Source of the DNA: Synechococcaceae cyanobacterium
GTDB lineage: Bacteria > Cyanobacteriota > Cyanobacteriia > PCC-6307 > Cyanobiaceae
Reading direction: 5' to 3'
Length of the DNA: 7,911 bases
NCBI GenBank assembly: GCA_947460085.1
Contig: CANHGA010000091.1
Coordinates: 1-7,911, forward strand
The notes under the pieces are model-generated. The model had not been told where the DNA came from. It saw only the letters and a list, made by a program, of their open reading frames with translations, and searched no databases. The translations under genes were made by a program, and so were the position numbers. Of this stretch, positions 1-4,397 are shown piece by piece (within the stretch, counting starts at the first letter, position 1; each line of letters opens with the position of its first letter).

Positions 1-237
1 ATAGCGGATGGTGTTGAGCAGGGCCCTGCGCTCCGGGGTGATGGCGAAGATCAGCGGTGCTGGCGGGGGCAAACGAAACAGCAGCTCTGTACTTGTTTTT
101 TCTGTCGTGAGTTGCTCAGTACTCGGTTGCTCAGCCTGGGCCTGGGCGGGGGCAGCGCCAAGGCCGCCGGGAGCGGCGGCGGCAACCGTGAAAACGACAA
201 TCGAGCTGAGGCGGGGTAACAGCAAACCGTTCAACAA
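1..237 (-). CDS. Secreted lysozyme-like glycoside hydrolase (GH104/lambda-endolysin type), N-terminal part only
   Basis: The gene runs off the left edge, so only the first 79 codons are visible. I translated it directly from the minus strand. The first third is a signal peptide: a basic and hydrophobic stretch with core SSIVVFTVAAAA (about residues 11-22), then an Ala/Pro/Gly-rich segment ending in AQAQA (residues 31-35), a good signal peptidase I site. A polar Thr/Glu linker (36-51) and a Pro-rich segment follow. Residues 65-79 read AITPERRALLNTIRY, which resembles the entry to the catalytic domain of lambda R-type muramidases, where the next residues are usually AEGT with the catalytic Glu. 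That Glu lies outside the window. The predicted role is peptidoglycan cleavage outside the plasma membrane. No in-frame ATG exists after the stop near 273, so the start must be one of the TTG codons at 237, 234 or 225. No clear Shine-Dalgarno is seen. The family call is inference from a short stretch; that this is a coding N-terminus is better supported. Confidence 0.6.
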   Translation of the reverse strand, partial: MLNGLLLPRLSSIVVFTVAAAAPGGLGAAPAQAQAEQPSTEQLTTEKTSTELLFRLPPPAPLIFAITPERRALLNTIRY

Positions 238-419
238 GCGAAGAACAAAATCCCAACCCCAAAAACGCCATTAATGCAAACTTGCAGCGCTTGATACAGC
301 CAGATACCGCTAGGGGATTCTGCTGTTGTCGCAGTTGGGATTTGGGATTGAAAGTTGTTAAAAAGGAAGGGTTGGATGTGCCCCCAATGTGCCCATCATC
401 ATCACCAACATCGAGGCGT
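238..419. other. Intergenic region upstream of the lysozyme-like gene, with repeats
   Basis: This 182-bp, comparatively AT-rich stretch lies between the glycosyltransferase stop and the first possible start of the lysozyme-like gene, both on the minus strand. No convincing gene or RNA was found. It holds a perfect tandem pair of TTGGGAT (335-341 and 342-348), a 10-bp inverted partner of that motif at 248-257, the palindrome TGCAA-AC-TTGCA at 275-286, and two ATGTGCCC copies (376-383, 387-394). It probably carries the promoter and control region of the lysozyme-like gene, but I cannot place a clear -35/-10 pair. Confidence 0.4.
248..343. repeat. 10-bp inverted repeat AAATCCCAAC / GTTGGGATTT
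   Basis: The arms are 248-257 and 334-343, perfectly complementary over 10 bp with 76 bp between them. The right arm is part of a tandem TTGGGAT pair (335-348), so the region carries three copies of one short motif in two orientations, all upstream of the lysozyme-like gene. The spacing is too long for a simple hairpin and suits separate protein sites or an accidental match. No regulator is assigned. Confidence 0.4.
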
Positions 420-1532
420 TCAGTGCCAATCGAATAATTGGCCCCTCGATTGAAGCGAAAAACCATCCCCGGCTGCCGCGAATCCGCTGAGGGTCCCAGC
501 AGCTTGCTCGCAGCCACCGCCGGGCAGGGGTTGCCCCTGGGGGGGGAGCAGGGGTTGGTCGAGTTGCCATTCACCCCGTTGCCACTGGCCTTGGCTCAAC
601 AGCCGGTGCTGCCCATGGCGCTGCAGGGCGAGCTCCAACACGGCTGCCTCGGCGAAGCCATCGCGATGGACCCCATGGATACCGAGACCCAGCTCCAGGG
701 CCTCACAAAACGTGCTGTACCCAGGCTTGGTGATTAGGCGCCGGCAGTGGGGCATCACCTCCAAGGGCCGCACCCCCTTCGGCAGGAGCCGGCCGTTGGG
801 TGCGAGGGCCAACGCTGGGTTCGGCCCCACGAACACATGGTCTGGCCAGAGCGCTAGCAGTTGGGGATCGAAGTCGATTCCCAGGCCCCCAAAACTGATC
901 AAAACGCACCGCTCAGGCTTCCCCGGGAGATCCAACTGGCGGGCAAGTTCACCGGCCTGAAGCCGGGGCTTGCCCGCCGTCAAACCGAGTTGCACGTGGG
1001 GAATCCCCCAGGCCATCGGCATGGCCAGGGGGCAGGCCAGGAGCCATTGCCCCTGGCGGTAGAGGCCAAGGGCCTGGCGGCTCCAACGCTCGAACGCGGG
1101 CCCCATGGCGCCATAGATGGCATCCCAGCCAAAGCTGGCCAACCAAACCAGGGGGGCGCCGAGGCGCTGGGCCAAAAGCGCAGCGGCCGGGGGCACATCA
1201 CCCAACACCAGGACTGGCTCTCCCTGGGCCAGCAACCAGGTGGCCTCTGCCTCGATTTGCCCTGGCAGCCGTTGCTCCAAGCGTTCCAGGGCCTCGAGGG
1301 TGGCCTCCGGATCGGCGCCCAGGGCATCGGCCTGCACCACACCCACATCCCACTGGCAGGGGCGGTGCTCAAACGGCACCGGGCCCAGGGCCATGGTCAA
1401 AAAGTCGGGCGGTAGGGCGCTCGAAATCACCAGGCGCCAATGGGGTTCGAGCTGGTGCAAGGCGGCCAAAACCGCAGCCGAACGGGAGCCGTGGCCAAAG
1501 CCGTGGGCACTGATGCAGGCAACGATCAGCAC
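420..1532 (-). CDS. MurG-like glycosyltransferase family protein
   Basis: This 370-residue cytoplasmic protein looks like a GT-B-fold glycosyltransferase related to MurG/GT28 and to the N-terminal half of plant L-arabinokinase. Residues 1-25 form the first Rossmann strand and a glycine-rich loop: ISAHGFGHGSR (8-17) followed by AAVLAAL. The C-terminal nucleotide-sugar half has the KPGYSTFCEAL motif beginning at about residue 269, then GFAEAAVLE, as expected for the donor-binding site. The donor and acceptor cannot be read from the sequence. The start is GTG inside the end of the upstream phosphoesterase gene (GTGCTGA, 7-nt overlap), so the two are probably translationally coupled. The last 20 or so residues (Gly/Ala/Ser-rich, ending FDWH) look like a poorly conserved tail. 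I am sure of the coding region and fairly sure of the superfamily; the exact activity is unknown. Confidence 0.85.
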   Translation of the reverse strand: MLIVACISAHGFGHGSRSAAVLAALHQLEPHWRLVISSALPPDFLTMALGPVPFEHRPCQWDVGVVQADALGADPEATLEALERLEQRLPGQIEAEATWLLAQGEPVLVLGDVPPAAALLAQRLGAPLVWLASFGWDAIYGAMGPAFERWSRQALGLYRQGQWLLACPLAMPMAWGIPHVQLGLTAGKPRLQAGELARQLDLPGKPERCVLISFGGLGIDFDPQLLALWPDHVFVGPNPALALAPNGRLLPKGVRPLEVMPHCRRLITKPGYSTFCEALELGLGIHGVHRDGFAEAAVLELALQRHGQHRLLSQGQWQRGEWQLDQPLLPPQGQPLPGGGCEQAAGTLSGFAAAGDGFSLQSRGQLFDWH

Positions 1533-2407
1533 AGCGACAGCTGGGGGGCGTCCAACCGGGCATCTGCAGGCACTTCGAACAGCCGCTCTTCGTAGAGCAA
1601 GTCACCACCCAGGCCATACCAACGGTGGCTGACATGGACCAGCTGCTGGCCTGAAAATTCAACCCAACTGAAATGGCGCAGGTCACGGCCAGCGGCATCG
1701 CTGCCATGGCGGGGCACGCAGGCCGTATTCAGGTAGGCCGTACCGGCCCGGTCGCGGCAGAAGCTAACCCGGTCACCTTGGCCGCGCCTGAGGGCGTGGT
1801 GCATGTGGCCAAAGACCACCAGGGGCACGGGGCGATGGCGACGGATCTGCTGAATCGCCAGGGCCAGGTCCTGGTCGCCCCAGTCCATGGCTGGAGGCTT
1901 CCAGTCGCGGCCGCAGGGGGCCGTTGCCTCGCTGCCCAGCCCCGTGGGACCGCTGTGGCCCAACAACACAAAGGGGAACTCTGGGTCGGCCGCCATGGCT
2001 GCCGTGGTGATCCGATCGACCGATTGCTGCAGGGTGACCGGACCAAAGGCAGACAGGGCGGCTTGGGAGAGATGGAAACCCCCACCCGCTGAAGCCGGCC
2101 GGGCCCCAACGACGGCCAGACCCGGCCATTGGCACAACCCCCAACCGCAGTGGAGGGGGCCGAGGGCCTCAATTTGGCGCTGCAGGGTGCGGCCCGATGA
2201 ATCCTTTCCGGTGTCGTGGTTGCCCAGAACGCAAGCCACCGGGAGCTTGAGCTGGCGTAACAACGACGGGATGCGTTGGTGACCGTCGCTGAGATCGCCC
2301 ACCACCAGGAGCCCATCGGGCTTCAGGATCGCCAGCAAGTTGTGGTCGGAATGGTCCCAAGCACCGTGAAGATCTCCGGCGATGGCGATTCTCAAATCTG
2401 CTAACAC
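1526..2407 (-). CDS. Calcineurin-like metallophosphoesterase (TIGR04168-like)
   Basis: This soluble di-metal phosphoesterase, about 293 residues, has all expected metal-binding motifs in order: GDLHG (Asp12, His14), GDLSDG (Asp38), GNHD (Asn63, His64), LLGHSG (His151) and FGHMHH (His201, His203). The conserved blocks ARPASAGGGFHLS, SGPTGLGSEA and GRDWKPPAMDWGDQDLALAI are those I associate with the cyanobacterial/plastid TIGR04168 group, whose substrate is unknown. The frame stays open to 2548 on the minus strand, but that would bury the nadA upstream region. Homologues as I remember them begin at RIAIAGDLHG, so I place the start at GTG 2407, with a weak AGG seven bases upstream; TTG 2395 is an alternative. 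The 3' end overlaps the glycosyltransferase by 7 nt, so the two are one transcription unit. It is divergent from nadA. Confidence 0.9.
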   Translation of the reverse strand: MLADLRIAIAGDLHGAWDHSDHNLLAILKPDGLLVVGDLSDGHQRIPSLLRQLKLPVACVLGNHDTGKDSSGRTLQRQIEALGPLHCGWGLCQWPGLAVVGARPASAGGGFHLSQAALSAFGPVTLQQSVDRITTAAMAADPEFPFVLLGHSGPTGLGSEATAPCGRDWKPPAMDWGDQDLALAIQQIRRHRPVPLVVFGHMHHALRRGQGDRVSFCRDRAGTAYLNTACVPRHGSDAAGRDLRHFSWVEFSGQQLVHVSHRWYGLGGDLLYEERLFEVPADARLDAPQLSLC

Positions 2408-2411
2408 CGAA

Positions 2412-2446
2412 TGCCTAGGCTCGTTCCATCCTGCATCAGCTAGGCA
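2412..2446. promoter_or_regulatory. Inverted repeat TGCCTAG-N21-CTAGGCA in the divergent phosphoesterase/nadA gap
   Basis: The two 7-bp arms (2412-2418 and 2440-2446) are perfectly complementary, and the left one lies inside an 8-bp palindrome GCCTAGGC (2413-2420). The element fills most of the 43-bp gap between GTG 2407 on the minus strand and TTG 2451 on the plus strand. The position suits an operator acting on one or both divergent genes, but no known regulator site was recognised, and short arms like these can arise by chance. Confidence 0.3.
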
Positions 2447-2450
2447 ACGG

Positions 2451-3437
2451 TTGATTTTCACCTCTGCCCATCCCCCCCAGTCCAGTTCTGGCCCATCCAG
2501 GGGCTGTCCCCCTGCCGCCGAACTCCCCGCGGCCATCGCAGAGCTCAAGCGGCAGCGCAGGGCTGTGATTCTGGCCCACTACTACCAAGAGGGAGCCATC
2601 CAGGACATCGCTGATTTCATCGGTGATTCCCTTGAGCTCTCCCGTCAGGCCGCCGGCACCGACGCTGAGGTCATCGTGTTTTGCGGGGTCCACTTCATGG
2701 CCGAAACGGCCAAGATCCTCAGCCCCGCCAAAACGGTGCTGATCCCCGATCTGGAGGCAGGTTGCAGCCTGGCCGATGCCTGTCCGGCCGATGCCTTTGC
2801 CGCCTTCAGGGCAGAGCACCCCGACCACATCACCGTGAGCTACATCAATTGCTCCGCCGCCGTGAAGGCCCAGAGCGATTTGATTTGCACCAGCAGCAAT
2901 GCGGTCGCCCTGGTGAAGCAACTGCCCGCTGATCGGCCGATCCTGTTTGGCCCCGATCAAAACCTGGGTCGCTGGGTGCAATCCCAAAGCGGCAGGGAAC
3001 TCACCCTCTGGCCGGGAAGCTGCATCGTGCACGAAACCTTTAGCGAGCAGGCGCTGCTGCAGTTGAAGCTCGAGCATCCCCAAGCTGAAGTGCTGGCCCA
3101 TCCGGAATGCCAGCAACACCTGCTCGATCTAGCCGATTTCATCGGCTCCACCAGTGCCCTGCTCCGCCGCTCTGGCGCCAGCTCGGCGCCCAGTTTCATC
3201 GTGCTCACGGAGCCCGGGATCCTGCACCAAATGCGCTTGCAGGTTCCGGATAAGACATTCTTTGAGGTTCCAGGAGCCGACGGCTGCAGCTGCAACGCCT
3301 GCCCCTACATGCGGCTCAACACCCTGGAGAAGGTGTGGCACTGCCTGGAAACCCTCTCCCCCGCCATCGAAATGGAGGAGCAGCTGCGCCTTAAAGCCCT
3401 AGCCCCGATTCAGAAAATGCTCGCCATGAGTGCCTAA
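2451..3437 (+). CDS. nadA: Quinolinate synthase NadA
   Basis: NadA condenses iminoaspartate (from L-aspartate oxidase) with dihydroxyacetone phosphate to give quinolinate, the first dedicated precursor of NAD, using an oxygen-sensitive [4Fe-4S] cluster in the cytoplasm. The sequence is clear: VILAHYYQE (39-47), DFIGDSLELSR (55-65), FCGVHFMAETAKIL (77-90), NCSAAVKAQSD (133-143), CTSSNA (146-151), FGPDQNLGRW (166-175), HPEC (217-220), DFIGSTSALL (229-238) and GCSCNACPYM (278-287). By comparison with E. coli NadA the cluster ligands should be Cys105 (EAGCSLAD), Cys191 (WPGSCIVHE) and Cys284 (NACPYM); all are present. With TTG 2451 as start it has 328 residues, slightly longer than the usual 300-310. 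ATG 2382 is in frame but would overlap the start of the divergent phosphoesterase gene and leave no promoter space. No start lies closer to the conserved core. Its TAA overlaps the stop of the convergent 27-aa gene. Confidence 0.95.
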   Translation: MIFTSAHPPQSSSGPSRGCPPAAELPAAIAELKRQRRAVILAHYYQEGAIQDIADFIGDSLELSRQAAGTDAEVIVFCGVHFMAETAKILSPAKTVLIPDLEAGCSLADACPADAFAAFRAEHPDHITVSYINCSAAVKAQSDLICTSSNAVALVKQLPADRPILFGPDQNLGRWVQSQSGRELTLWPGSCIVHETFSEQALLQLKLEHPQAEVLAHPECQQHLLDLADFIGSTSALLRRSGASSAPSFIVLTEPGILHQMRLQVPDKTFFEVPGADGCSCNACPYMRLNTLEKVWHCLETLSPAIEMEEQLRLKALAPIQKMLAMSA

Positions 3438-3517
3438 GCCGCCTTTTCGAGTTTTTTAACGATGAAGGCCATCAGCGCCAGGGAACCAGCCAGGGCAATC
3501 AGCAGGGCAATGGTCAT
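3434..3517 (-). CDS. 27-residue single-span membrane peptide, unassigned
   Basis: A 27-codon ORF starts at ATG 3517 and encodes MTIALLIALAGSLALMAF followed by IVKKLEKAA. It has one hydrophobic segment of about 20 residues from the N-terminus and a short Lys-rich C-terminal tail. By the positive-inside rule the tail should be cytoplasmic. Codons are mostly G/C-ending, as in neighbouring genes, and it fills the interval between nadA and the GST-like gene. Its TAG stop (3434-3436) overlaps the nadA TAA (3435-3437). The size and shape match small photosynthetic subunits such as PsaM, PetL or PsbT, or other small membrane regulators. I could not match it to a named subunit: the IAL-IAL start faintly recalls PsaM, but the C-terminus does not fit. 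An open minus-strand frame continues upstream, but its composition looks like a shadow of the GST gene, so the short form is preferred. Confidence 0.6.
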   Translation of the reverse strand: MTIALLIALAGSLALMAFIVKKLEKAA

Positions 3518-3541
3518 GGCATCGGAGACTTGAATCCAAGA

Positions 3542-3547
3542 ATTATC
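3542..3547 (-). promoter_or_regulatory. Possible -10 element (GATAAT) for the 27-aa gene
   Basis: On the minus strand GATAAT, preceded by GGT, lies about 25 bases before ATG 3517, which would give a 5' leader of under 20 nt. No convincing -35 box is visible. It is the best -10 match in the 105-bp divergent gap and sits in a locally AT-rich patch. Confidence 0.25.
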
Positions 3548-3622
3548 ACCGGCGCCCGTGCCCAGGTCCTCCAGCGAGGGGCCACCCCTACTGATGATGC
3601 TTTCACTGATGCCCCACCAGCG

Positions 3623-4231
3623 ATGAGCCTGACCCTTTACGGCGGCGCCCGCAGCCGCGCGTCCATGCCCCGCTGGTACCTGGAGGAAAGGGGAATTCCC
3701 TACACCTGGCATCACGTGGATATGGAAGCGGGTGAGCACAAGCAACCGGCCTTCAAAACCATCAACCCCTTTGCCAAGCTGCCGGCCCTGGTGGACAGCA
3801 GCCTGCAATCCCCCGGTGGCGGGCCTCTGACCCTGTTCGAAAGCGGCGCCATCCTGCTGCACCTGGCCGATCGCCACGGCCATGAATTCACGGGCAGCGG
3901 CGAGGAAGCCGCCGCCAAGCGGGCCCTGGCTGCCCAATGGATCCTGTTTGCCAATGCCACCCTGGCCGTGGCCCTGTTTGTGCCAGCCAACCGGGACAAG
4001 GAGTTCCCGCGGCTCATGGAGGTGCTGGATGGACAGCTGGCCGGGGGACGGTCGCTGATGGGGGGTGAGCCGGGGAGTTGGGGCGTGGCTGACTGTGCGG
4101 TGAATGCCTACTTGGCCTACCTGCCGATCTTTTTTCCCCAGCTCGATCTGGAGCCCTATCCCCATGTGCGGGCCACGATCACGGCAACCCAAGCGCGCCC
4201 TGCCTACCGCAGGGGCATGGGGCTTACTTGA
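3623..4231 (+). CDS. Glutathione S-transferase-like protein
   Basis: With ATG 3623 this 202-residue protein has the GST layout. An N-terminal thioredoxin-like domain starts at SLTLYGGARSRASMPRWYLEE (2-22), with NPFAKLPALVD (48-58), where Pro54 is the cis-proline, and FESGAILLHLAD (72-83), where Glu73-Ser74 bind the glutathione gamma-glutamyl group in the family. An all-helical C-terminal domain follows, with GVADCAVNAYLAYL near residues 155-168. Ser11 or Ser14 at the start of helix 1 is the likely activating residue. Cyanobacterial GSTs conjugate or reduce electrophiles and peroxides; the substrate here cannot be read. An in-frame ATG at 3530 would add 31 residues (MNPRIITGARAQ...) with no domain role and would take up the divergent promoter gap, so I reject it. 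The 3' end overlaps a candidate minus-strand ORF by 8 nt. Confidence 0.88.
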   Translation: MSLTLYGGARSRASMPRWYLEERGIPYTWHHVDMEAGEHKQPAFKTINPFAKLPALVDSSLQSPGGGPLTLFESGAILLHLADRHGHEFTGSGEEAAAKRALAAQWILFANATLAVALFVPANRDKEFPRLMEVLDGQLAGGRSLMGGEPGSWGVADCAVNAYLAYLPIFFPQLDLEPYPHVRATITATQARPAYRRGMGLT

Positions 4232-4397
4232 CGGCGGGTGCCATCGGCTCCCAACGTGATCTTCCCTGGCCGCTGGCCCAAGCCGCCAACGTGTCGTGGT
4301 AACCCTCCTGCGTGGAAACCCTCACCCCGCTAGCGCCAGAAACCCAAGCCAAGGCCAGCCAGAGTAGGGCCAGCCAAAGCAAGGCCAGCCAAAGCAA
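4224..4397 (-). CDS. Candidate small ORF with Leu/Trp-rich leader, antisense to the next gene's 5' end
   Basis: A minus-strand frame, open from 4574 and ending at 4224, contains after TTG 4397 a 57-residue peptide: three tandem LLWLA units, then a polar part with VSTQEGYHDTLAAWASG and a WEPMAPAVK end. The leader would act as a signal peptide or membrane anchor. In favour: it covers the otherwise empty 80 bp between the GST stop and GTG 4312, its stop overlaps the GST stop tail to tail, its G/C share is higher at third than at second codon positions, and the polar part lacks the Arg/Pro-rich look of most shadow frames here. Against: the start is TTG without a ribosome site, and the first half overlaps the opposite-strand gene, whose repeat alone creates the LLWLA pattern. 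It may be spurious. Confidence 0.28.
   Translation of the reverse strand: MLWLALLWLALLWLALAWVSGASGVRVSTQEGYHDTLAAWASGQGRSRWEPMAPAVK

Noticed and set aside
322..352. Minus-strand CTTTCAATCCC stretch resembling a CRISPR repeat end
   Set aside because: There is only one copy, with no spaced repeats nearby, so there is no array.
131..574. Minus-strand 147-codon frame over the intergenic region and glycosyltransferase end
   Set aside because: Its composition is Arg/Pro/Cys-rich, it conflicts with the real glycosyltransferase frame and with the signal-peptide-bearing lysozyme-like frame, and no recognisable domain is present.
658..669. 12-bp palindrome CCATCGCGATGG
   Set aside because: It lies inside the glycosyltransferase coding sequence with no other copy seen; short palindromes of this size occur by chance in GC-rich DNA.
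2408..2548. N-terminal extension of the phosphoesterase to TTG 2548 or ATG 2536
   Set aside because: It would overlap the nadA coding region by up to about 100 bp and adds residues that precede the RIAIAGDLHG start typical of the family.
2931..2942. 12-bp palindrome GATCGGCCGATC in nadA
   Set aside because: It encodes conserved protein sequence and has no context suggesting regulation.
3448..3457. T-run (six T) after nadA as an intrinsic terminator
   Set aside because: No good GC stem stands directly before it, and on the opposite strand it is the Lys codons of the 27-aa gene.
3530..3622. Longer GST start at ATG 3530
   Set aside because: The extra 31 residues lie before the thioredoxin-fold first strand and occupy the divergent promoter gap.
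3518..4192. Upstream extension of the 27-aa gene to a 252-codon minus-strand frame
   Set aside because: This stretch is the antisense shadow of the GST-like gene, with Gly/Gln/His-rich composition; only the last 27 codons look like a protein.
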